Shown here: piece after piece, positions 51,096 through 58,443 of the stretch
How the letters are laid out: each line of letters opens with the position of its first letter
Numbering within the stretch: position 1 is the first letter of the stretch
Source: Palsa-504 sp963847965
Lineage (GTDB): Bacteria; Actinomycetota; Actinomycetes; Streptosporangiales; Streptosporangiaceae
DNA: 64,000 nt
Reading direction: 5' to 3'
Assembly (NCBI GenBank): GCA_963847965.1
Contig: CAWKCG010000050.1
Location: forward strand, 124,001 to 188,000
Made by a program: the position numbers and the translations under genes
Notes under the pieces: generated by a model
The model's input: the letters and a program-made list of their open reading frames with translations, nothing else
Database searches by the model: none
Told to the model about the DNA's origin: nothing

Positions 51096-52979
51096 GTGAT
51101 ATTTCCGCACGGAGCGGCCACCCGCACCGATCCCGAAGCCGCCTCCGGCGTCATGTACAACGCGGTCATCGTCGGCGGCGGGATCGCGGGATCGCTCATC
51201 GCCGACCAGCTCAGCCAGGCGGGCCAGCGGGTCCTGATCCTCGAGGCCGGTCCCGCCGAGGACCTGACGCTCGCGGGGTACGAGAACTACCTATCGCGGT
51301 TCTACCAAGCCGCCGACAAGGACAACCAGGCCCCGTACCGGCACAATCCCAACGCCCCGATGCCCAGGAGCACCGACGCGGGGCGGATCACGCCCGGCGA
51401 GACCGATGCCTCGACCTACCTGGTGCAGGCCGGCCCGTACTCCACCGACACGGTCTACACCCGAGTCCTCGGCGGCACCACGATGCACTGGGAAGCCAAG
51501 ACGCCGCGCATGATCCCCGAGGACTTCGAGATGGCCAGCCGGTTCGGCCACGGCCTGGACTGGCCGATCGGCTACCCGGACCTCAAGCCCTTCTACCGGC
51601 AGGCCGAGCGGGAGATCGGGGTGTCGGCCGACGTCGAGGACCAGGCCTACCTCGGCATTACCTTCCCGCCGGGCTACGAGTACCCCATGCGGGGCCTGCC
51701 GCTGTCCTACCTCGACACGATGGTCGCCGGGGGAGTGGACGGCATGCCGGTCGACCTGGACGGGGAGCGCTTCGCCCTCAAGGTACGGCCCTTCCCGCAG
51801 GGCCGCAACGGGATCCCGAACCCCGGCTACGACGGCGGCCAGGGCTACGTCCCCGTCGGGGCGGTGAGCACCAGCCAAGTCGATCAGGGGGGCCGCTGCC
51901 AGGGAAACAACAACTGCGTCCCGATCTGCCCGGTCCAGGCCAAGTACCACGCGGGGAAGACCCTGGCCAAGGCGCTGAGCAGCGGGAAGGTGGACCTCTT
52001 GGCCCAGGCCGTCGCCTATAAGGTGCACATCGACACCGAGACGGGCCGGGTGACCCACCTGGAGTACCGGGTGTACCGCGATCCACACTCGGCGGAGTAC
52101 ACGACCGGGACGGCGCGCGGGCGCATTGTCGTGCTGTGCGCGAACGCGATCGAGAACCCCCGGCTCATGCTGGCCTCGGGCCTGAAGAGCACCAGCGGGC
52201 TGATGGGCCGCAACCTGATGGACCACGCCTACCTGCTCAACTGGGCCCTGCTGCCGCGAGTGGCGGGGACGATGCGCGGCACCAACTGCACCGGGGGGAT
52301 CGTGGACCTGCGCGGCGGGTCGTTCCGCCGCCAGCACGCCAGCTTCAGCATCGACATCCACAACGACGGCTGGGGGTGGGCGACCGGCGCGCCGTACACC
52401 GACCTGCTCGGCATCGTGGACCACCAGAACAAGTTCGGCCCAGAACTGCGCCAGGCCCTGGTCAGCCAGGTCTCGCGTCAGCTCCTGCTGGCCTTCATGA
52501 CCGAGGTGCCGCCCAGCCCGAGCAACCGCGTCACCGTCGACCCCGCGTACAAGGACCAGCTCGGCAACATGAGGCCGGTCATCTCCTTCCGCATCCCCGA
52601 CTACACGATGCGAGGCGTCGCCTACGGACGGCGCCTGGCCCGACGGATCTTCCAGCGGCTGGGTGCCGAGGACTGCACGGCCTACGATCCGTCGGACTAC
52701 GGCTACGTCACCTACGAGGGCCAGGGCTACAGCATCCGCGGCGGCAATCACCTGGCCGGCACGCACGTCATGGGGACGAGCAAGGCCAACTCGGTGGTGG
52801 ACGCCACGCTGCGCTGCTGGGACCACGAGAACCTGTACCTGGCCGGCGGCGGCGCCATGCCGTCGATCGGGACGGCGAACGTCACGCTGACGCTGGCCGC
52901 GCTCTGCCTCAAGAGCGCGACGCACATGATCGATCAACTCCGCACCGAGTCGGCGCCGCTCGCCGTCTCGGCGCGCTAA
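51096..52979 (+). CDS. GMC-family FAD sugar dehydrogenase with 3Fe-4S motif (second)
   Basis: A 627-residue paralogue of the preceding enzyme. FAD fold AVIVGGGIAGSLIADQLSQ, cluster motif RCQGNNNCVPICPVQAKYHA with Cys268, Cys274 and Cys278 (same spacing as FAD-GDH and as the first paralogue), and catalytic NHLAGTHVMGTSKANSVVD. Clear differences in the substrate-facing loops (for example the insert around residues 75-105) suggest a different sugar. GTG 51096 is used because of the GGGAGGCGAA site; the first helix begins 20 residues later at MYNAVIVGG, an alternative start. It is followed by the ferritin-like gene after 18 bp. Confidence 0.88.
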   Translation: MIFPHGAATRTDPEAASGVMYNAVIVGGGIAGSLIADQLSQAGQRVLILEAGPAEDLTLAGYENYLSRFYQAADKDNQAPYRHNPNAPMPRSTDAGRITPGETDASTYLVQAGPYSTDTVYTRVLGGTTMHWEAKTPRMIPEDFEMASRFGHGLDWPIGYPDLKPFYRQAEREIGVSADVEDQAYLGITFPPGYEYPMRGLPLSYLDTMVAGGVDGMPVDLDGERFALKVRPFPQGRNGIPNPGYDGGQGYVPVGAVSTSQVDQGGRCQGNNNCVPICPVQAKYHAGKTLAKALSSGKVDLLAQAVAYKVHIDTETGRVTHLEYRVYRDPHSAEYTTGTARGRIVVLCANAIENPRLMLASGLKSTSGLMGRNLMDHAYLLNWALLPRVAGTMRGTNCTGGIVDLRGGSFRRQHASFSIDIHNDGWGWATGAPYTDLLGIVDHQNKFGPELRQALVSQVSRQLLLAFMTEVPPSPSNRVTVDPAYKDQLGNMRPVISFRIPDYTMRGVAYGRRLARRIFQRLGAEDCTAYDPSDYGYVTYEGQGYSIRGGNHLAGTHVMGTSKANSVVDATLRCWDHENLYLAGGGAMPSIGTANVTLTLAALCLKSATHMIDQLRTESAPLAVSAR

Positions 52980-52997
52980 GCACGGCAGGTGAGGAAC

Positions 52998-54077
52998 ATG
53001 ACGGATCAGCCCACAATCACCACCATCGAGGAGCTCAGCGACTACCTGTACGCGGCGCTGCAGCTCGAGCACGCCACGATCCCGCCCTACCTGACGGCGC
53101 TGTACTCGCTGCACCCCGGGAGCAACCCGGACGCCCTGCACGTCATCCGCGTCGTCGCCGTCGAGGAGATGCTGCACCTCACCCTGGTGGCGAACGTGAT
53201 GAACGCCGTCGGCGTCAAGCCCGACCTCACGCAGGACGGGTTCGTCCCGAGGTACCCGGCCCACCTGCCCGACGGGGAGCAGGACTTCCAGGTGAGCCTG
53301 CAGCCCTTCTCCAAGGCCGCGGTCAGCACGTTCCTGAAGATCGAGCGGCCCGCCAAGGCCCCCAGCGAACAGGCCAGGCTGGTCCGGCGGAGCCCGCACC
53401 TGGCGGCCCACGCCCACCTGCTCGCCGTCAGTCCCAGGGACCCCGGGATGCAGTACTACAGCATCGGCGAGTTCTACGAGGAGATCATCCGCGGCGTGCA
53501 GTACCTGCACGCGCAGTACGCCGCGCACGGCAAGGAGCTGTTCACCGGCGATCCCCGCCGCCAGGTCACGCCCGAGTACTACTACTCAGGCGGCGGGGAG
53601 GTCATCCCGGTGACCGGCCTCGACTCCGCTCTGGCCGCGCTGCGCCTCATCGCCGAACAGGGCGAGGGCCTGGGCGGCGGCATCTACGACGACGAGGGCG
53701 AGCTGTCTCATTACTACCGGTTCCAGCAGCTCGAGATCGGCCGGTACTACCAGAAGGGCGACCAGCCGGGTCACCCCACCGGTCCGCCGCTGGCCACCGA
53801 CTGGGATGCCGTCTACCCGGTGCTGAAGGACGCCCGCCTGGCGAACTACCCCGAGGGGTCGGATCTGCGCGCCGCCGCCGCGGGCTTCAACCAGGTGTAC
53901 GCCGACTTCCTTGAGTTCCTCACCCAGGCCTATAACGGTCAGCCTGAGCTGCTCATCGAGGCGGTGTGGTGGATGTTCCGCCTCAGGGACGCCATGCTCC
54001 AGCTGATGCGCAACCCGGTGCCGGGCGGGTACGGGGTGCACGCAGGCCCCACGTTCGAGGCTGCGGCGCAGTCGTGA
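52998..54077 (+). CDS. VioB-type ferritin-like domain protein
   Basis: A 359-residue protein with the PF12902 ferritin-like (iminophenyl-pyruvate dimer synthase-type) domain. Helix-borne carboxylate and histidine residues are kept: QLEHATIPPYLTALYSL, VAVEEMLHLTLVANVMNAVG (an ExxH pair) and YSIGEFYEEIIRGVQYLH, with SHYYRFQQLEIGRYY further on. The family includes parts of VioB/RebD and many unassigned oxidoreductase-cluster proteins. In this operon it may handle the peroxide or electrons from the GMC enzymes, or catalyse an oxidative step on the keto-sugar. ATG 52998 is preferred to GTG 52989 for its GTGAGG site. Confidence 0.8.
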   Translation: MTDQPTITTIEELSDYLYAALQLEHATIPPYLTALYSLHPGSNPDALHVIRVVAVEEMLHLTLVANVMNAVGVKPDLTQDGFVPRYPAHLPDGEQDFQVSLQPFSKAAVSTFLKIERPAKAPSEQARLVRRSPHLAAHAHLLAVSPRDPGMQYYSIGEFYEEIIRGVQYLHAQYAAHGKELFTGDPRRQVTPEYYYSGGGEVIPVTGLDSALAALRLIAEQGEGLGGGIYDDEGELSHYYRFQQLEIGRYYQKGDQPGHPTGPPLATDWDAVYPVLKDARLANYPEGSDLRAAAAGFNQVYADFLEFLTQAYNGQPELLIEAVWWMFRLRDAMLQLMRNPVPGGYGVHAGPTFEAAAQS

Positions 54078-54586
54078 ACGACTACGCCCTCCTGCCGCGG
54101 TTCCTGGACTTCTCCGCCGAGGTGACGGCGTTCAGCACCCTGGACCTGTACGGCACCGGCCAGGCGGAGTCGTACCTGTCCACGGTCGCGACCGTGGTGG
54201 GGAGCAAAGCCCTCACCGAGCTCCTCGACGCCTACGAGCACGTACCGCAGGCGGACCCGCAGGCGCGGGCGGCGCTGCTCTACCAGGACGTGTTCAGCAG
54301 CGAGAAGCTCGGGCCCATCGCCAGGAACGTGATCAAGCTCTGGTATTCCGGGGTCTGGTACAAGCTGCCGGCGGAGTGGACGGAGACCTTCGGCGCGTGC
54401 GAGGGCGACGTCACGTTCGTCGTCTCCCCGGCCGCCTACACCGAAGGGCTGCTGTGGCGGGCGATCGGCGCCAACCCTCCCGGCGCGAAGGCGCCCGGGT
54501 ACGGCTCGTGGGCGGCGCCGCCCCGCATCGAGGATCCCGGAGCCCCGCTCACGGCCGCGGGACTTGGACAAGGGGGCGGACAGTGA
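54074..54586 (+). CDS. FAD-GDH/sorbitol-dehydrogenase-type small subunit, no Tat signal (second)
   Basis: A 170-residue paralogue of the first small subunit, with FSAEVTAFSTLDLYGTGQAE and KLGPIARNVIKLWYSGVWYK in the same order. It also has no Tat signal. Its GTG overlaps the stop of the ferritin-like gene (GTGA), and it is presumably the partner of the second GMC enzyme two genes upstream. Length and end (a Pro/Gly-rich tail) match its paralogue. Confidence 0.8.
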   Translation: MNDYALLPRFLDFSAEVTAFSTLDLYGTGQAESYLSTVATVVGSKALTELLDAYEHVPQADPQARAALLYQDVFSSEKLGPIARNVIKLWYSGVWYKLPAEWTETFGACEGDVTFVVSPAAYTEGLLWRAIGANPPGAKAPGYGSWAAPPRIEDPGAPLTAAGLGQGGGQ

Positions 54587-55488
54587 TCACAAACCTCGGC
54601 CCGGGCCAGGTGCGCCTCGGCGTGACGCCGACGCTGTGGTGGAACGACGACTTTCCCTCCATCGACATCGGCATCCCGTTCGGGCAGTGCGTGAGCGAGA
54701 TGGCGCTCGCGGGCTTCCAAGGCTGCAGCATCGGCCACAAGTACCCCACCGACCCCGCCGTGCTCAAGCCCGCCCTCGACCTGCGCGGCCTGCAGGTATC
54801 CGAACCCTGGGTGAGCACCTACTTCACCATCAGCGACATGGAGCAGCAGACCGTCGAGGTCTTCGAGGACCGGCTCGCCTTCCTGTCGGCGGTGGGCGGC
54901 ACGGATATCGTGGTGGCCGAATTCGGCGGGTCCTCGCACCTGCAGCCGATCGCCCTGTTCGCGAACCGCCCGGTCTTCACCGACCGGCAGTGGGACTCAC
55001 TCGCGGGCGGCCTCAACCGGCTGGGGAAGATCGCCGCCGCCGCCGGGATGCGGCTCTGCTACCACCACCACATGGGGACGGGCGTGATGACCAGGGCGGA
55101 CGTCGACCGCCTGATGGCTTCGACCGACCCGGGTCTCGTCCACCTGCTGCTTGACACGGGGCATCTCGCCTTCGCCGGGGACGACCCGCTCGCGGCGGCC
55201 AGGGCCCACGCCGACCGCATCAAGCACGTCCACCTCAAGGACGTCCGGCCGCCGGTGCTGAGCACCGTGCGCAGGGAGAACCTGTCGTTCCAGGACGCGA
55301 TCAAGGCCGGCGTGTTCACGGTGCCTGGCGACGGCGCGATCGACTTCGTGCCGATCCTGCAAGCCCTGGCCGACGCCGGCTACCAGGGCTGGCTGGTCGT
55401 GGAGGCCGAGCAGGACCCCGCGAAGGCGAACCCCCTGGAGTACGCGCTCAAGGCCCGGGCGTACCTGCGCGACGTCCTCGGCTGGTGA
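54583..55488 (+). CDS. Xylose-isomerase-like TIM-barrel protein (IolE/sugar epimerase family, first)
   Basis: A 301-residue AP_endonuc_2/xylose-isomerase-like TIM barrel. Metal-binding motifs include the Glu in VVAEFGGSS, the His run in RLCYHHHMGTGV, LLLDTGHLAFAGDD and HVHLKDVR, then VVEAEQDP. The spacing is closest to myo-inosose-2 dehydratase IolE, which dehydrates a 2-keto sugar; related proteins are the catalytic subunits of C-deglycosidases acting on 3-keto sugars. Following oxidases, either role would use a keto-sugar. GTG overlaps the previous stop. Confidence 0.82.
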   Translation: MITNLGPGQVRLGVTPTLWWNDDFPSIDIGIPFGQCVSEMALAGFQGCSIGHKYPTDPAVLKPALDLRGLQVSEPWVSTYFTISDMEQQTVEVFEDRLAFLSAVGGTDIVVAEFGGSSHLQPIALFANRPVFTDRQWDSLAGGLNRLGKIAAAAGMRLCYHHHMGTGVMTRADVDRLMASTDPGLVHLLLDTGHLAFAGDDPLAAARAHADRIKHVHLKDVRPPVLSTVRRENLSFQDAIKAGVFTVPGDGAIDFVPILQALADAGYQGWLVVEAEQDPAKANPLEYALKARAYLRDVLGW

Positions 55489-56471
55489 CCATGAGCACCG
55501 CCAGGGACGTCTACCTGAGCTTCTTCATGTTCACGACCAACCTGCGGCCCGGCCACCCGGACTACACCAAGGTCATCATCCAGCACATGTCCGAGCTGAG
55601 GAAACTCGGCTACTCCGGCTTTGACATGCCCATTATCCCGAACGGCGGTGGTGATCCCCACACCGATGTCGAGAGTTACCTGGGGCTGAAGCGGGCCCTG
55701 GACCGGGCCGGCTTCGACGACATGGGCTTCACGACCAACGTGGCCGCCACCCGGACGTTCGACCCCACGTCGCCGTACCGGGAACAGCGCGAGGCCGCCC
55801 TGGCCTACCTCAAGTCGCGGGTGGACATCACCGCGGCCCTGGGCGGGACGATCATGGCCGGGCCCATCGTGTTCCCGTACAACGTGTTCCCGGCCACCGA
55901 CGAAGGCGCGCCGATCTGGAGCGACGCCCTGCAGGCCTGGGCCGAACCCCGCTACCGGCGCGCCCAGCCCGTGCTGGACGAACTCGGCGAGTACGCGGAG
56001 AGCAGCGACGTCCGGCTGGCGATCGAGCCGGTCGACCACTGGGAGACACCGGCGCCGAACATGGTCGGCGACCTGCTGACCTTCCTGGCGGGCGTCCCCA
56101 GCCGGCAGGTGGGCGCCGTCGTCGACAGCGCCCACGTCGTGCTGGGCAGCAGCGGGCCCGAGGCCTTCAAGAAAGAGGTCATCGCGCTCGCAGAATCCGA
56201 TCGCCTCAACTACGTCCAGGTCTCGGCCCCCGACCGCGGGGCCGTCCGCGACAGCTGGATCCCGTGGGACACCTTCCTCGGGACCATCCTTCCCAGGTAC
56301 TCCGGGCCGCTGCTGATCGAGGTCTTCAACGCGATCCCGGCCTTCCTTGAGTCCCTGCACCTGACCAGGCGGAAGTTCTGGATCCCCGGCGAGGACGAGC
56401 CGGTAGCAGGCTGGCCGGACGCGTACACGGTGGCGGGCGAGGCGATCGAAGCACTGGAGAAGTTCCTATGA
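55485..56471 (+). CDS. Xylose-isomerase-like TIM-barrel protein (sugar phosphate isomerase/epimerase family, second)
   Basis: A 328-residue TIM barrel related to D-psicose 3-epimerase and allied sugar isomerases. Conserved features are RLAIEPVDHWETPAPNM with the Glu metal ligand, VGAVVDSAHVVLG with Asp and His, NYVQVSAPDRGAVRDSWIPW, and LLIEVFNAIPAF with a late Glu. Start is GTG at 55485 (MTMSTAR) or the ATG two codons on; both overlap or abut the previous stop. With the preceding gene it may convert keto-sugars made by the GMC enzymes. Confidence 0.82.
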   Translation: MTMSTARDVYLSFFMFTTNLRPGHPDYTKVIIQHMSELRKLGYSGFDMPIIPNGGGDPHTDVESYLGLKRALDRAGFDDMGFTTNVAATRTFDPTSPYREQREAALAYLKSRVDITAALGGTIMAGPIVFPYNVFPATDEGAPIWSDALQAWAEPRYRRAQPVLDELGEYAESSDVRLAIEPVDHWETPAPNMVGDLLTFLAGVPSRQVGAVVDSAHVVLGSSGPEAFKKEVIALAESDRLNYVQVSAPDRGAVRDSWIPWDTFLGTILPRYSGPLLIEVFNAIPAFLESLHLTRRKFWIPGEDEPVAGWPDAYTVAGEAIEALEKFL

Positions 56472-57409
56472 CCGGCATCCAGACCATCACCGGCCCCGGC
56501 ACCGGAGCCGCCAACGGCCACCGCTCGTTGCGGGCGGTGCCGTCGCAGCGGGCGACGGCCGTGAACCTGGGACCGCTGCAGGACCTGCCCGGCTTCTGGG
56601 AGGGCACCGGGTTCAGCCTGACCGCCAGGCCGGACTTCTCCGCCGGCCACCCGGACGGGTTCTTCCTGGAGCTGAACCTGCTCAGGGAGACCATCGAGTT
56701 CACCACGATCGGCTCGCCGGTGATGAATCGCGGCAGCGTCCAGGGCGACATCGCCATGTACGGGGTGACGTACCTGCACCGGGTCACGGACGCCACCACC
56801 GGCGAGGCGCTGCACATCGAGCCCGGCCTGTTCCTCAACATCCCGGCGACGGCCGAACCCACCGCGGACGCGAGCATCGCCCGGCTGGCGACCATCCCGC
56901 ACGGGACCTCCTTCTGCGCCGTCGGGTTCGCGCAGGACGTGGTGTTCGACAAGCTCCCGGACATCCCCCCGGCCAACACCGTCCCGTTCCCCGTCGGGTC
57001 GCAGCCGCCGCCGCCGGGAACACCGAACCCGTTTCCCGAGTACGACCTGAGCGTCGGCACCCGCTTCCGCACCGTCCCCACCCCGGCCGGGACCACTCAG
57101 GAGGTCATCGCCGATCCCAACGTCCTGCTCCGTGAGGCGCTCAGGGAGCAGGCCGCGCAGGGTCACGTCCTGACCCACGTCACGTGGCTCATCACCTCGA
57201 CGGAACGGGCCGGCGGGATCGGCAACATCCCGTTCATCGTCAGCAACGCCAACCCGCTCAGCCTGGAGTCGGTGTTCTCGATCGAGACCGTCCAAAGCCC
57301 GGCGGGAACCGAGTACCTCCAGCTGGGCTACTCGCAGACCGCCCTGCTCAACTTCCGCGGCCTGAGCTTCCCCCATGTCACAGTAGGCACCCTCATCAAG
57401 GCCTTCTGA
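56468..57409 (+). CDS. Nitrobindin/lipocalin-like putative heme-binding protein
   Basis: A 313-residue beta-rich protein. LQDLPGFWEGTGFSLTARPD resembles the start of nitrobindin-like beta-barrels, followed by GFFLELNLLRETIEFTTIGS and MYGVTYLHRVTDATTG; a Pro-rich linker (about residues 180-195, GSQPPPPGTPNPFPEYD) separates a second half. Similar proteins are annotated as heme-binding, but no invariant heme ligand can be pointed to. The ATG overlaps the previous stop, so it is the last gene of the operon. It could bind a cofactor or the sugar conjugate that feeds the system. Confidence 0.62.
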   Translation: MTGIQTITGPGTGAANGHRSLRAVPSQRATAVNLGPLQDLPGFWEGTGFSLTARPDFSAGHPDGFFLELNLLRETIEFTTIGSPVMNRGSVQGDIAMYGVTYLHRVTDATTGEALHIEPGLFLNIPATAEPTADASIARLATIPHGTSFCAVGFAQDVVFDKLPDIPPANTVPFPVGSQPPPPGTPNPFPEYDLSVGTRFRTVPTPAGTTQEVIADPNVLLREALREQAAQGHVLTHVTWLITSTERAGGIGNIPFIVSNANPLSLESVFSIETVQSPAGTEYLQLGYSQTALLNFRGLSFPHVTVGTLIKAF

Positions 57410-57421
57410 CGCCGAGCCTGG

Positions 57422-58141
57422 TCACGGAAGCGGGGAGGGGGAAAATGCGGCGTAGATGATGTCAGCGACCTGCTCTGCCATCCCCTGCGGCAGCGGTATC
57501 TCCTCGCTGATCAGGTAGCTGACCTGCTGCAGCATCAGCAGGCAGGCCGTGGCGGTCACTTCGGCCTTCTCCTGCGGGCCGTGGGCGCCGCGGATGGCGG
57601 CCGTCATGCCCGTCGTGATGGCTTCGGCCAGGCCGAAGAGGAGCCGTATGCCGTCCTCGAAGACATCTTCCCGGACCGGCTCGGTCTGGATGATGATCCG
57701 CATCACCGGCGCATGCGCCACATAGGCGTCAATGAACGTACCCACCCACCTCCGCAGCGCGGCCCGCCCGGCGCCGTCGCGGGTTACTACCGGGAAGTCC
57801 CCGGTCACCGTTTCCAGGTCGTGCAGGGCATCCCGGAACAGCGCCTTGAACAGGTCCTCCTTGCTGGCGAAGTACAAGTAGAACGTGCCGTGCGAGACCC
57901 CGGCCCGCCGGACCATGTCATCGACACGAGCGCTATGGAATCCGCGCTCCCTGAATTCGGTCATTCCGGCGTCCAGCAGCTTGCGGACCGTCTCCCGCCC
58001 CTGCGCGCGTAGCTCACGACCCTGGGCGGGGCTTCCGCCGCGGAGCGACGGCCGTTCCGGCGGTGCCTTCGGCGGCCGGCGCCCAGGCCGTTGCGTCCCG
58101 GTTCCGCCGGGTGCCTGGCCGCGGCCTGCCTCTCCGGTCAT
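57422..58141 (-). CDS. TetR/AcrR-family transcriptional regulator
   Basis: A 239-residue repressor-type protein. Residues about 45-95 are the TetR DNA-binding domain with TEFRERGFHSARVDDMVRRA and GVSHGTFYLYFASKEDLFKA, followed by a helical ligand-binding domain. The ATG at 58141 is chosen; an in-frame start at 58198 would add 19 residues. The first about 40 residues are Gly/Pro/Arg-rich and disordered. It is convergent with the nine-gene sugar-oxidation operon (12 bp gap) and divergent from the VPS10 gene, so either could be its target; no palindrome is obvious. Confidence 0.88.
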   Translation of the reverse strand: MTGEAGRGQAPGGTGTQRPGRRPPKAPPERPSLRGGSPAQGRELRAQGRETVRKLLDAGMTEFRERGFHSARVDDMVRRAGVSHGTFYLYFASKEDLFKALFRDALHDLETVTGDFPVVTRDGAGRAALRRWVGTFIDAYVAHAPVMRIIIQTEPVREDVFEDGIRLLFGLAEAITTGMTAAIRGAHGPQEKAEVTATACLLMLQQVSYLISEEIPLPQGMAEQVADIIYAAFSPSPLP

Positions 58142-58351
58142 CCCCGGAAGTGTAACCCCACCTCGCGCCGGAGACCGGCCCACGAGACGATCCTCCACCG
58201 TTCGGCGTTCATCGGGTCTGTTCTGGCCCCGGCCAGCTTCATGGCTTCACGCGGCCAGGACCCGGGGCTGAACCGGCCGGGAGCCGCGCGATAGCCTCCC
58301 TGAAGTCGCTCCGGCGCAGGTGTCCGCACAGTCGCCGCCGGGCGCCGCAGT

Positions 58352-58384
58352 CCCCGCAGTTCCGCAGGCCCCGCAGTTCCGCAG
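58352..58384. repeat. Two 16-bp direct repeats (CCCCGCAGTTCCGCAG)
   Basis: Two exact copies (58352-58367 and 58369-58384) lie at a 17-bp period, with further partial GCAG units around them, about 60-90 bp before the VPS10 start. They may be slippage-derived or form part of a regulatory site. Confidence 0.6.
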
Positions 58385-58443
58385 CCCCGCCAGTGCCGGA
58401 GTCCCGCAGTCACCGCCGGTGCCGGCAGATCGGAGGATGGATC

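Noticed and set aside
51291..53528. A 745-codon open frame on the minus strand under the second GMC and ferritin-like genes
   Set aside because: High-GC codon bias opens long antisense frames. Its composition is Arg/Gly/Val/His-rich without domains, and both plus-strand genes are clearly real.
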